From assembly GCF_003265705.1 (NCBI RefSeq), contig NW_020313005.1, positions 13,962,171 through 14,026,170 of the forward strand: a stretch of 64,000 bases of DNA. Reading direction: 5' to 3'. Under the pieces are notes generated by a model. It made no database searches. It was not told the origin of the DNA and saw only the letters and a program-made list of their open reading frames with translations. This document shows positions 10,410 to 22,352 of this stretch, in pieces; within the stretch, counting starts at the first letter, position 1, and each line of letters starts with the position of its first letter. Made by a program: the position numbers and the translations under genes. This DNA is from Callorhinus ursinus. Its lineage: Eukaryota > Chordata > Mammalia > Carnivora > Otariidae.

Positions 10410-10860
10410 GGAATTCTTAATCTCAGGAAACAAACTGAGTGTTACTGGAGTGGTTGGGGGTGGGAGGGATGGGGTGGCTGGGTGATAGACATTGGGGAGG
10501 GTATGTGCTACGGTGAGCGCTGTGAATTGTGCAAGACTGTTGAATCACAGATCTGTACTTCTGAAACAAATAACGCAACATATTTTAAGAAAAAAGGAAA
10601 AGAAGAAGATAACAGGAGAGGAAGAAAAGGGGAGTATGTCAGAGGGGGAGACGAACCATGAGAGATGATGGACTCTGAAAAACTGAGGGTTCTAGAGGGT
10701 AGGGGGTTGGGGGGATGGGTTAGCCTGGTGATGGGTATTGAGGAGGGCACGTTTTGCATGGTGCACTGGGTGTTATGAAAAAAACAATGAATCATGGAAC
10801 AGTGCATCAAAAACTAATGATGTAATATATGGTGATTAACATAACAATAAAAAAATAAAA
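10410..10860 (+). other. L1-A 3'UTR and A-rich tail
   Basis: Typical carnivoran L1 3'UTR: two related G-rich modules (about 10435-10500 and about 10640-10745), the second with runs such as gggggttggggggatggg that could form a G-quadruplex. These are followed by the conserved 'actgggtgttatg' and 'catcaaaaactaatgatgtaat' segments. AATAAA-type signals occur at 10846-10857, next to the A-rich end. Compared with L1-C, about 100 bases after the stop are missing; the same shortening is seen in L1-D. Confidence 0.85.
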
Positions 10861-10878
10861 AAAAATGTGGGTTTTTTT
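10861..10878. repeat. Target-site duplication of L1-A, right copy
   Basis: Matches 3727-3745 apart from one base of homopolymer length. Directly after it the interrupted antisense ORF2 of L1-old2 resumes. Confidence 0.85.
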
Positions 10879-11262
10879 TCTGGGCTTTCTATTCTGTTCC
10901 ACTGATCTATGTGTCTATTTTGTGCCAGTACCATATTGTTTTGAACACTACAACTTTGTAGTATATCTTGAAATCTGAGATTGTGACACCTCCAGGTTTG
11001 TTCTTTCTCAAGATTGGTTTGGTTATTCATGGTCTTTTGGGGTTTCATACAAATTTTAGTATTATTTATTGTATTTCTGTGAAAAATGTTATTTGTATTT
11101 AGATACAGATTGCATTGAATTTATAGATTTCTTAATTTTCTGCTACTTCATTATTAGTGTATAGAAACACAACCGATTTCTGGGTCTTAATTTCTGCAAC
11201 TTTATTGAATTCATTTATTAGATGTAGAGTTTTTTGGTGTTTTTAGGTCTCAGTTTACCTTT
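10879..11262 (-). pseudogene. L1-old2 ORF2 relic, RT thumb side
   Basis: Continuation of the ORF2 relic at 3391-3726. On the minus strand it runs from the region of 'NQKRPRIA' and 'KTVWYWHKN' back to 'EFNKVAEI...KSVVFLYTNN', where the copy stops near 11262. The element is therefore 5'-truncated within the RT domain. Heavily decayed, with no protein. Confidence 0.8.
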
Positions 11263-11285
11263 TAACAATGGTTAAATAAATTTTA

Positions 11286-11298
11286 AAAATGCTGGACT
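11286..11298. repeat. Target-site duplication of SINE-3, left copy
   Basis: aaaatgctggact directly precedes SINE-3. An identical 13-base copy lies at 24443-24455, beyond the L1-B/L1-C stack. Confidence 0.85.
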
Positions 11299-11488
11299 GG
11301 GTGCCTAAGTGGCTCAGTCAGTTAAGTGTCTGCCTTCAGCTCAGGTCATGATCCTAGGGTCCTGGGATCGAGTCTCATGTTGGGTTCTCGGCTCAGTGAG
11401 GAGTCTGCTTCTCCTTCTCCCTTTATCCCTCCTCCATGCTCGTTCTCTCTCAAATAAATAAATAAAATCTATAAAAAAGTAAAATAAA
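11299..11488 (+). mobile_element. SINE-3: Can-SINE with disrupted A-tail
   Basis: Sense Can-SINE: GGGTGCCTAAGTGGCTCAGT head (tRNA-like A-box), GGTCATGATCC B-box region, then the TCTGCTTCTCC body, a CT-rich segment and an A-rich tail of (AAAT)n character. The tail does not end in a target copy. Instead L1-B begins, and the matching target copy appears only at 24443. The SINE was therefore in place before L1-B and took the L1 into its tail. Confidence 0.88.
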
Positions 11489-12346
11489 GGGAGAGGAAAA
11501 GATGTGGAGGAGAAGGGGACCTTATTCCAACTGGTCCCCAGAATTGAGCTGGATATCTACCAGACTGCCCTGAACACCCATGAAATCAGCCTGAGATGTA
11601 AGAATATATATCTGGATCTCTACAAACAGAATATCACAGGTGGTTGGTTTCGAGGTATGAAGCGGGGAGCTGTGATTCCGTGAGCACATATCTGAAGATA
11701 AATGGAAGGGGGAGGGAGACATGGGGATGCATGGTGAGCGATAGCCTCTAGCACTGGGGACAGGGCACAGACTCACAGACTGGTAGCGGCAAGGAAAGGA
11801 GTTTAGGGCAGCCTCCCAGATTGAAACCTGGAGCAGTGGGGCCACTCATGCAAACTGGGGGCGACTGATGGTTTTAGAAGCAAAAAGGGCAGAAACGTGC
11901 CCTCAAGCCCTGACCTGGAGGCAATGAGGGGCACACAACGTGCTAAGGGTCACACAACCCAGGACACTGCACAGACAGAAATGGAGATAGTGTGGCCTGG
12001 AGAGCTCACTGAAGATCAGACTGTGATCTCTGCTCTGAAGCAGAGGGTTGGAAACAATCATTTCTGCTCTCTCAGAAGAGATGCAGAAAGTCACCAGAGA
12101 AATTCACCAGAGGAAAAAAGCCCCCCAAAACCAGTTTTCACTGAGCCCATCCCCCACACAGGGGACAGGGCAACTCTGCCCAAATAGGGTTGCCTGAGTA
12201 ACAGTCCAGCAGGTCCTTCCCCCCAGAAGACAGGCTGGGAAAACAAGAGGCCAACAACCCTAAGGTCTCTACAAAACAGGTGCATCTTGCTTGGGTTGTG
12301 ATCAATAATTTGGACTCTGTACATTCCTCAACCACCCCTCAATAGA
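11489..12346 (+). promoter_or_regulatory. L1-B 5'UTR (distinct type)
   Basis: About 860 bases before ORF1, half the length of the young 5'UTR, with little sequence in common and few CpGs. L1 lineages are known to swap 5'UTRs, and this appears to be such a case. Promoter function is inferred from position only; sequence decay makes current activity unlikely. Confidence 0.55.
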
Positions 12347-13238
12347 ATGGCTAGAAGGAGGAACCCCCAAAATAGGAAAGACTCAGAGACTGTGACTTCT
12401 GTCACAGATTTACAAATGGATACAGATATAACCAAGATGTTAGAAATGGAATTCAGGGTAGCAGTTGTGAAGACAATAGCTAGAATGGAGAAATTGATTA
12501 ATGACAACATAGAGTCTCTAAGGGCGGAAATGAAAGCTGAACTGGCAGATCTTAAAAATGCTATCAATGAGATCCAATCTAATCTAGATAATCTAACAGC
12601 TAGGGTAAGCAAAGCAGAAGAAAGAATTAGTGATCAAGAAGACCAGTTGATAGAAAAGAAGGAAAAAGAGGAAGCCAGGGAGAAACAACTCAAAATCCAT
12701 GAAAACAGAATCAGAGAATTAAGTGACACCATGAAACTTTCCAATGTCAGAATTACTGGGATCCCTGAGGGGGTGGAGAGAGACAGAGAGGACTAGCAGA
12801 TATATTTGAGCAAATCATAGCTGAGAACTTTCCTAATCTGAGGAATGAAACAAACATTCGTGTCCTAGAGGCAGACAGGAGCCCTCCCAAGATCAAGGAA
12901 AACAGGCCAACACCCTGGCATGTAATAGTAAAACTCGCAAATCTTAGAACCAAGGAAACCATCTTAAGGGCAGTTAGGGGGAAGAGATTCCTTATGTACA
13001 GAGGGAGGAACATCAGAATAATATCAGACCTAACCACAGAGTTAGGCAAGCCAGAAAGGGCTGGCAAGACATATTCAGGATACTAAATGAGAAGAACATG
13101 CAGCCAAGAATACTTTATCCAGCAAGGCTGTCATTTAGAATGGATGGAGAGATGCAGAGCTTCCAAGATCGGCAGAAACTGAAAGAATATGTGATCATTA
13201 AGCCAGACCAGCAAGAACTATTAAGGGGGGTTCTATAA
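12347..13238 (+). pseudogene. L1-B ORF1, frameshifted
   Basis: Open from MARRRNPQNRKDSET for 149 codons, covering the basic N-terminus and the coiled coil (ISDQEDQLIEKKEKEEAREK), and ending just after the RRM start NVRITGIPEGVE with a stop at about 12794. The remaining RRM/CTD coding sequence continues in other frames to a final stop at 13236-13238, whose context (…LLRGVL) matches the young copies. The N-terminal half is divergent from L1-A ORF1. Confidence 0.82.
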
Positions 13239-13316
13239 AAGGAGAAAGACCCCAAGAGTGACATAGAACAGAAATTTACAGAGACAATCTATAGGAACAA
13301 GGACTTCACTGGCAAC

Positions 13317-15834
13317 ATGATGACAATAAATTCATATCTTTCAATAATCACTCTCAAGGTGAACAACCTAAATGCTCCCATAACATGGCAAAGGGTTGCA
13401 GATTGGATAAAAAGACAGGACCCATCCATGTGCTGTCTACAAGAGACTCATTTTGAAACTAAAGCTACATCCAGCCTGAAAGTGAAAGGATGGAGAAACA
13501 TATTTCATGACAACGAACCTCAAAGGAAAGCTGGGGTAGAAATTGTCATATCAGACAAATTAGATTATAAGCTGAAGACTGTAGTTAGAGACACAGAAGA
13601 ATATTATATCATTCGTAAAGGGTCTATCCAACAAGAAGATCTAACAATTGTAAATATCTATGCCCCCAACATGGGAGCAGCAATCTAGATAAGCCAACTG
13701 TTAACCAAAATAAAGAGGCATACTGATAACAATACGTTAATTGTAGGAGACCTCAACACTCCAATCTCAGCAATAGACTGATCATCTAAGAAGAAAATCA
13801 ACAAAGAAACAAATGCATTCTTCTTGAATGCACACGGAACTTTCTCCAGAATAGACCACATATTGGGTCACAAATCAAGTCTCAAACGATATCAAAAGAT
13901 TGAGATTATTTCCTGCATATTCTCAGACCATAATGCTATAAACTGGAACTCAGTCACAAGAAAAAATTTGGAATAAATTCAAACATTTGGAAGTTAAAGA
14001 CCATCTGCTCAAGAATATTTGAGTCAACCAGGAAATCAAAGAAGAACTTAAACAGTTCATGGAAAACAATGAGAACAAAAACACATTTGTCCAAAACCTA
14101 TAGATACAGCAAAAGCCGTCCTAAGGGGGAAATACATAGCCATCCAAGCCTTGCTCAAAAAAAAAAAAAAAAAAAAAAAAAAAGAAAGAAAGAAAGAAAA
14201 AAGAAAAATCCCGAATTCACCAACTAACTTTACAACTTAAAGAACTAGAGAAAAAGCAACAAATGATGCCTAAGCCAAGCATTAGAAGATAAAAAATTAA
14301 GATTACAGCAGAGATCAATGAATTAGAAACCAGAAACACAGTAGATCAGATCAACGAAACTAGAAGCTGGTTCTTTGAAAGAATTAATAAGATTGATAAA
14401 CCACTGGTCAGACTTATCCAAAAGAAAAGAGTAAAATTATGAATGAAAGGGGCAGAACATGACTAACACCAAAGAGATAGAAACAATTATTAGAAATTAT
14501 TATTAACAACTATATACCAATAAATTAAGCAACCTGGAAGAAATGGATGCCTTTCGGGGAAAGCTATAAACTTCCAAGACTGAAACAGGAAGAAATTGAC
14601 AACCTGAATAGATCAATAACCAGTAATGAAATTGAAGCAGTGATCAAAAACTTCCCCCCAAAAAAGAGTCCAGGGCCTAATGGATTCCCTGGGGAATTCT
14701 ACCAAACATTTAAAGAAGAAATAATACCTATTGTCCTGAAGTTGTTTTAAAAAATAGAAACAGAAAGAAAGCTTCCAGAGTCATTCTTGAGGCTAGCATT
14801 ACCTTAATCCCCAAACCAGGCAAAGACCCCAACAAAAAGAATTTCAGACCGATATCCCTGATGAATATGGATTCCAAAATTCTCAACAAAATCCTACCTA
14901 ATAGGATCCAACAATATATTAAGAAGATCATCCACCACGACCAAGTGGGTTTATCCCCGGGGAGCAAGGGTGACTCAACATTCACAAATCAATGTGTGAG
15001 AACACATTAATAAGAGGAGAGAGAAAAACCATATGGTTCTCTCAATTGATGCAGAAAAACATTTGACAAAATACAGCATCCTTTCCTGATTAAAACTCTT
15101 CAGAGTATAGGGATAGAGGGAACATTCCTAAAGTTCATAAAATCCATCTATGACAAACGCATAGCAAATATCATCCTCAATGGGGAAAAGCTGAGAGCCT
15201 TTCCCTTAAGATCAGGAACACGTCAAGGATGCCCACTCTCCCCATTATTGTTCAATATAGTATTAGAAGTCCTAGCAACAGCAATCAGACAACAAAAAGA
15301 AATAAAATTATTCAAATTGGCAAAGAAGAAGTCAAACTCTCTCTCTCTCTGCAGATGACATGATACTTTATGTGGAAAACCAAGACTCTACCCCCAAATT
15401 ACTAGAACTCATACAGCAGTTCAGTAATGTGGCAGGATACAAAATAAATGCACAGAAATCAGTTGTTTTCTTATACAGTAACAATGCAACTGTAGAAAGA
15501 GAAATTAGAGAAATGATTCCATTTACAATAGCACCAAAAACCATACGATGCCTCGGAATAAACCTAACCAAAGAAGTAAAGAATCTGTACTCTAGGAACT
15601 ACAGAACAGTCATGAAAGAAATTGAAGACACAAAAAGAGGGAAAAACATCCCATGCTCATGGATCAGAAGAATAAACATTGGTAAAATGTCTATGTTACT
15701 CAGAGCAGACTTCAACACCATACGATCAAAATTCCAGCGGCATTTTTCAAAGTGCTGGAAGAAACAATCTTAAAATTTGTATGGAATCAGAAAAGACCCT
15801 GAATTGCCAAGGAACTGTTGAAAAAGAAAAACAA
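13317..15834 (+). pseudogene. L1-B ORF2, N-terminal half, broken
   Basis: The endonuclease frame is open from 13317 to 13688 (CCLQETHF, VNIYAPNMGAA), then broken repeatedly. RT-core pieces are recognisable at 14547-14750 ([14 protein letters not shown]) and 15360-15773 ([29 protein letters not shown]). About 100 codons around the endonuclease end are shortened by deletions, and an A-run of about 27 (14157-14183) has expanded in the linker. ORF2 is interrupted by L1-C and continues at 22890. Confidence 0.85.
15821..15834. repeat. Target-site duplication of L1-C, left copy
   Basis: aaaaagaaaaacaa, repeated exactly at 22890-22903. The L1-B ORF2 reading continues from one copy into the other. 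Confidence 0.85.
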
Positions 15835-17542
15835 GAGGAGGTGCAAGATGGCGGAGGAGTAGAGGCCTAAATTTCATCTGGTCCAGGGAATTCAGCTAGA
15901 TAGCTATCAAACCATTTTGAACACCTATAAACTCAACAGGAGATCAGAGAAAACAATAACAACAACTCTATGAACAGAAAAGTGCCCACTTTCTAGAAGG
16001 TAGGACGTGTGGAGAAGTGAATCCAAGGCAATATTCGGGAAGATAGACCATGGGGGAGGGAGGTAGCCTCCATTAGTCGCTACTGATAAGTGATAGAGCA
16101 GTGGAGCACAAAAATTGGAACTTTTTGAAGTCTGCTCCACTGAAGGATATTGCTCCAGTGGCTAATTTGGGGGTGGAACTCTCACTGGGACAGTGTGGTC
16201 TCAGGACTCTTGGGGTCACAGAAAGATCAGGGGTGCCTGAGTGTGACAGAGCTCCCAGGTATCAGATCAGGGAAGCAGGCTGCAGAGATGGAGCTAAGGA
16301 GTGGGTTCTCAGCTTGAGGTTGCCATAAACTGTGATCCGTGGCACAGTTGAGCCACTAATCTTCCAGCAGGGACCCAACAAGAAGCAGATCTGGGGAGAC
16401 TACCCTTCCTTCCCCAAGAGTAGTGGCATGGAATCTACTGGGTTTGGAGACTCCAAACAGGGTCATGTGCCAAACGGGGTCACAGGAGTGATTGCTTTTC
16501 TCAGGGGACTCACTGAGGAATGGGGCCCTGAGTTCTCAGCACCTCCAGGTCAGAGATTGGGAGGCCACTATTTACATTCTCATCCTCCAAGCTATACAGA
16601 AAGCTTTCAGGGAACAAAAGTTATGGAGAGCAAACCTGAGCAGATTACTTAGCCTGGCCCCTGAAAAGGGGGGGCAATTCCACCTCTGGCAAAGACATTT
16701 GAGAATCATGGCAACAAGCCCCTCAACCAGAAGATCAGGAAGAACGGCAGGCCAAGACCAAATTTACCAATCAATGAGAACTGCAGAACTCCAGAACTAG
16801 GGGAATACAGCACATAGAATTCATGGTTTTTTCCCCCATGATTCTTTAGTCTTTCAAAGTTAATTTTTTTAATTTTCTTTTTTTTCTTTTTCTATTTTTT
16901 TTAATTTTCCATTTTCTCTTTTTCAACCAACATCTTATCTTATCAATTCCTTTTTAAAAAATCTTTTTATTTTTCATATTTGGAGTCATATTCTATCCAT
17001 TCATTGTAGTGAACCTTATTTTTTGTATATATATAAGTTGTAATCTCTTTAAAATTTTGGGATACAGTTTCTTCTAACAGACAAAAATATACCCTAAATC
17101 TCTAGTGTATGGCTTTGTTCTAGTCTCCTGCCTGATCATATTCACTCCTTTATTATTTTAATTTGTCTTCTTTTGTTTTTTTAGCCAACTTTTTATCTTA
17201 TCAATTCCTTTTATAAAATCTTTTATTATTTTCATCTTTACAGTCCTATTCCATTCCTTCATTGAATATACCCTTATTTTTCTACATATATAAGTTTTTC
17301 TTTCTTTAAAATTTTGGAAGGCACTTTCTTCTAACAGACCAAAATACGCCCCAGGTCTAGTGTGTGCCCCTGATCTATTCACAAGCCTGATCATATTTCA
17401 TTGAATTCTTTTTTTTTTCTTTCTTTCCCTCTTTTGCCCATGGTTTCAGTCTCTTCTGATTTCTTTAGTGTATATTTTTCTGGGGTTGTTGTTACCCTGT
17501 TAGCATTTTGTTCTCTCATTCATATATTCTCCTCTGGACAAA
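15835..17542 (+). promoter_or_regulatory. L1-C 5'UTR, CpG-decayed
   Basis: About 1.7 kb, collinear with the L1-A 5'UTR. The YY1-like motif (15845-15854) and the splice-donor-like AAGGTAGGA (15997-16005) are retained, but most CpGs are lost. The long antisense ORF of L1-A is not open here. Confidence 0.7.
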
Positions 17543-18441
17543 ATGACAAGACAGAAAAACTCACCTCAAAAAGAAAAAAAAAAGATCAAGAGTCAGTACC
17601 AACGGCCAGGACATAATCAATATGGACATTAGTAAGATGTTGGAACTAGAGTTCAGCATGACGTACGAAGATCCTTGCTGGACTTGAAAAAAGCATGGAA
17701 GGTACTAGAGAAACCCTTTCTGGAGAAATAAAAGAACTAAAATTTAACCGAATCAAAATAAAAAAAAAAAGACTATTAATGAGGGGCAATAAAAAATGGA
17801 GGCTCTAACTGCTAGGATAAATGAGGCAGAAAAGATAATTAGTGATATAGAAGACCCATTGATGGAGAATAAAGATGCTGAGAAAAAGAGATAAACAACT
17901 ACTGGATCACGAGGGCAGAATACGAGAGATAAATGATACCATAAGATGAAACAATATTAGAATATTTGGGCTCCCAGAAGAAGAAGAAAGAGAGAGAGGG
18001 TGCAGAAGGTATATTGGAGAAAATTATAGCAGAGTACTTCCCTAATATGGGGAAGGAAACAGGCATCAAAATCCAGGAGGCACGGGAACCCCACTCAAAA
18101 TCAATAAAAATAAGTCAGCACCCTGACATATAATAGTAAAACTTACGAGTCTCAGAGACAAAGAGAAAATCTTGAAAGAAGCTCAGGACAAGAGGTCTGT
18201 AACCTACAATGGTAGAAACATTAGAGTGGCAGCAGATCTATGCACAGAGCCCTGGCAGGCCAGAAAGGACTGGCATGATATATTTGGAGCACTAAATGAG
18301 AAAAATATGCAGCCAAGAATACTATATCCAGCTAGGCTGTCATTGAAAATAAAAGGAAAGATAAAAAGCTTCTAGGACAAACAAAAATTAAAAGAATTTG
18401 CAAACATGACCCTAGAAGAAATATTGAAAGGGGTCCTCTAA
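17543..18441 (+). pseudogene. L1-C ORF1, broken
   Basis: Starts ATGACAAGACAG, homologous to L1-A ORF1, but is disrupted in the coiled-coil part by A-run insertions and stops. The best open piece is 18172-18375, covering the C-terminal domain (VTYNGRNIRV, EPWQARKDWHDIFGALNEKN). The terminal stop at 18439-18441 has the same context as in L1-A. Confidence 0.85.
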
Positions 18442-18522
18442 GCAAAGAGAGAACCTAAAAGTAACATAGACCAGAAAGGAGCAGAGACAATATATGGTAA
18501 CAGTCACCATACAGGTGATACA

Positions 18523-21500
18523 ATGGTACTAAATTCATATCTTTCAATAGTTACCCTGCATGAAAGTGGGCTAAATGCCCCAATCAAAAGAAATAGGCTA
18601 TCGGATTGGATAAAAAAAACAAGACCCATCTATATGTTGTCCGCAAGAGACTCATTTTATAACCAAAGACATCCCCACATTGAAAGTGAGGGGGTGGAAA
18701 ATCATTTACCATGCTAATGGACATCAAAAGAAATCTGGGGTGGCAATCCTTATATCAGATAAACCAAAGACTATAATAAGAGATGAGGAAGGACACTATA
18801 TCTTACTTAAATGGTCTATCCAACAAGATGATCTAACAGTCATAAGTATCTATGCCCCTAACATAGGAACAGCCAATTATATAAGCCAATTAATAACAAA
18901 AGAAAAGGAACACATTGACAACAATAATACTGGGGAATTTAACCCCCCTCACTGAAATTGACAGATCATCAAACAAAAGATCAACAAGGAAATAAAGACT
19001 TTAAATGAAACACTGGACCAAATGGACTTCACAGACATATTCAGAACATTCCATCCCAAAGCAACAGAATACACATTCTTCTCTAGTACCCATGGAACAT
19101 TCTCCAGAATAGATCGCATCCTAGGTCACAAATCAGGTCTCACCCGGTAACAAAAAATTGGGATCATTCCCTGCATATTTTTGGACCACAGTGTTTTGAA
19201 ACTAGAACTCAATCACAAGAGGAAAGTCGGAAAGAACTCAAATACATGGAGGCTAAAGAGCATCCTACTAAAGAATAAATGGGTCAACCATGATATTAAA
19301 GAAGAATTTTTAAAAAATCATGGAAAAAATGAAAATGAAAACACAACTGTTCAAAATCTTTGGGATGCAGCAAAGGCAGTCCTGAGAGGAAAGTATATAG
19401 CAATACAAAGCTTTCTCAAGAAACAAGAAAGGTCTCAAATACACAACCTAACCCTACACCTGGTGAAACAACAGCAAATAAACCCTAAACCCCGCAGGGG
19501 AAGAGAAATAATAAAGATCAGAGCAGAAATCAAGGAAATAGAAACCAAAACAACGGTAGAACAGATCAACGAAACTAGGAGCTTGTTCTTTGAAAGAATT
19601 TATAAGATTGATAAACCCCTGGCCAGACTTATCAAAGAGAGAAATGACCCAAATAAAGAAAATCATGAATGAAAGAGGAGAGATTACAACCAACACCAAA
19701 GAAATACAAACAATTATAAGAACATATTATGGACAACTATATGTCAGCAAATTATCTAATTTGCTGGAAGAAATGGAAGAATAATCTGGAAGAAATGGAT
19801 GCATTCCTAGAGATGTATCAACTACCAAAACTGAACCTGTAAGAAATAGAGAACCTGAACAGGCTCATAACCAGTAAGGAAATCGAAACAGTAATCAAAA
19901 ATCTCCCAACAAACAAAAGCCCAGGGCCAGATGGCTTCCCAGGGGAATTCTACCAAGCATTTAAAGAAGAATTAATTCCTATTTTTCTGAAACTGTTCCA
20001 AAAAATAGAAATGGAAAGAAAACTTCCAAACTCATTTTATGAGACCAGCATTACCTTGATCCCAAAACCAGACAAAGACCCCATCAAAAAGGAGACTTAC
20101 AGACCAATATCCCTGACGAACATGAATGCAAAAATTCTCACCAAAATACTAGCCAATAGGACCCAACAGTACATTTAAGTATTATTCACCATGACCAAGT
20201 GGGATTTATTCTTGGGCTGCAAGGTTGGTTCATCACCCACAAATCAATCAATGTGATACAATACATTAATAAAAGAAAGAATAAGAACCATATGGTCCGC
20301 TCAGTAGATGCAGAAAAAGCATTTGACAAAGTACAGCATCATTTCTTGATTAAAACTCTTCAGAGTGTAGGGATAGAGGGTACATACCTCAATATCATAA
20401 AAGCTATCTATGAAAAACCCACAGCGAATATCATTCTCAATGGGGAAAAAAATAAGGTCAAGAACACGGCAGGGTTGTCCACTATCACCACTGCTATTCA
20501 ATATACTATTAGAAGTCCTAGCCACAGGAAGCAGACAACAAAAAAATAAAAGGCATCTGAATTGGCAAGGAAGAAGTCAAACTCTCACTCTTAGCAGATG
20601 ATATGATACTTTATGTGGAAAACCCAAAAGACTCCACCCCAAAACTCTTAAAACTGATACAGGAATTCAGTAAAGTGGCAGAATATAAAATCAATGCACA
20701 GAAATCAGTTGCATTCCTATACACAAACAACAAGAGAGAAGAAAGAGAAATTAAGGAGTTGATCCCATTTGCAATTGCACCCAAAACCATAAGATACCTC
20801 GGAATAAATCTAACCAAAGAGGCAAAGAATCTGTACTCAGGAAAGTATTGAATACTCATGAAAGAAATTGAGGAAGACACCAAAGAATGGAAAAACACTC
20901 CATGCTCATGGATTGGAAGAACAAATATTGTGAAAACGTCTATGCTACCTAGAGCAATCTACACATTTAAGTCAATCCCTATCAAAATACCATCCACTTT
21001 TTTCAAAGAAATGGAACAAATAATCCTAAAATTTGTATGGAACCAGAAAAGACACCGAATAGCCAGAGGAATGTTGAAAAAGAATAGCAAAGCTGGCGGA
21101 ATCACAATTCCTGACTTCCAGCTCTACTACAAAGCTGTCATCATCAAGACAGTATGGTACTGGCACAAAAACAGACACATAGCTCAATGGAACAGAACAG
21201 AGAGCCTAGAAATGGGCCCTCAACTCTATGGTAAACTAATCTTCGAAAAATCAGGAAAGAATGTCCAGTGGGAAAAAGACAGTCTCTTCAAAAAATGGTG
21301 TTGGGAAAATTGGACAGCCACAGGCAGAAGAATGAAACTGGACCATTTCCTTACACCACACACAAAAATAGACTCAAAATGGATGAAAGATCTAAATGTG
21401 AGACAGGAACCCATCAAAATCCTAGAGGAGAACACAGGCTATAAACTCTTCATTTGTATGCCCATAATATGTTCTTATAATTATGTTCATATATGTTCTT

Positions 21501-22352
21501 CGACCTCAGCCGCAGCAACTTCTTCCTAGAAACTTCACCAAAGTCAAGGGAAGCAAGGGCAAAGGTGAACTATTGCGACTTCATCAGGATAAAAAGCTTT
21601 TGAACCGCAAAAGAAACAGTCAACCAAACCAAAAGACAACCAACAGAATGGGAGGAGATATTTGCAAATGACATATCAGATAAAAGACTAGTATCCAAAA
21701 TCTATAAAGAACTTATCAAACTCAACACCCAAAGAACAAATAATCCAATCAAGAAATGGGCAGAAGACATGAACAGACATTTTTCCAAAGAAGACATCCA
21801 AATGCCAACAGACACATGAGAAAGTTTTCAATACCACTCAGCATCAGGGAAATCCAAATCAAAACCTCAATGAGATATCACCCAACACCAGTCAGAATGG
21901 CTAAAATTAACAAGTCAGGAAACAACAGATGTTGGCGGGGATGTGGATAAAGGGGAACCCTCCTACACTGTTGGTGGAAATGCAAGCTGGTGCAGCCACT
22001 CTGTAAAACAGTATGGAGGTTCCTCAAAAAGTTTAAAATAGAGCTACCCTATGACCCAGTAATTGCACTACTGTGTATTTACTGCAAAGATACAAATGTA
22101 GTTATCTGAAGGGGTATGTGCACCCCAATGTTTATAGCAGCAATGTCCACAATAGCCAAACTGTGGAAAGAGCCAAAATGTCCATCGACAGATGAATGGA
22201 TAAAGAAGATGTGGTATATATCAGAATATTATGCAGCTATCAAAAAACAGAGTCTTGTCATTTGCAACGACTTGGATGGAACTAGAGGGTATTATGCTAA
22301 GCAAAATAAGTCAATCAGAGAAATATAGTATCATATGGTCTCACTGACATGA
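18523..22352 (+). pseudogene. L1-C ORF2, broken
   Basis: Collinear with L1-A ORF2 from MVLNSYLSIV. Open pieces include the endonuclease (18680-18955), linker (19181-19672), RT (20199-20549; 20603-20851) and post-RT (20858-21529). The catalytic region reads [15 protein letters not shown] near 20590, so FADD has become LADD. A 60-base foreign piece sits at about 21440-21499. The C-terminal Cys-rich segment is at about 21925-21990. At least a dozen frame breaks; not functional. Confidence 0.87.

Larger units (their letters stand above)
3746..10860 (+). mobile_element. L1-A: full-length young LINE-1
   Basis: Complete autonomous retrotransposon of about 7.1 kb: 5'UTR 3746-5578, ORF1 5579-6478, 82-base spacer, ORF2 6561-10409, 3'UTR, AATAAA-like signals and an A-rich tail. 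Target duplications flank it. Counting against ORF structure, only one real lesion is seen in ORF2 (a one-base deletion at 7251-7252). The second frame change coincides with the 100-N gap at 8655-8754 and is explained by gap size. The 5'UTR keeps many CpGs, which also points to youth. It shares a 3'UTR deletion with L1-D, so both belong to one young subfamily. Confidence 0.95.
11489..15834 (+). mobile_element. L1-B: older full-length LINE-1, left part
   Basis: Starts with a 5'UTR of about 0.86 kb unlike those of L1-A, C and D (only a trace of the AAGATG start), then ORF1 from 12347 and ORF2 from 13317. Numerous frameshifts and stops occur. At 15834 L1-C interrupts ORF2 in the region of '[11 protein letters not shown]', and L1-B resumes at 22890. 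The different 5'UTR and greater decay mark an older subfamily. Confidence 0.88.
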
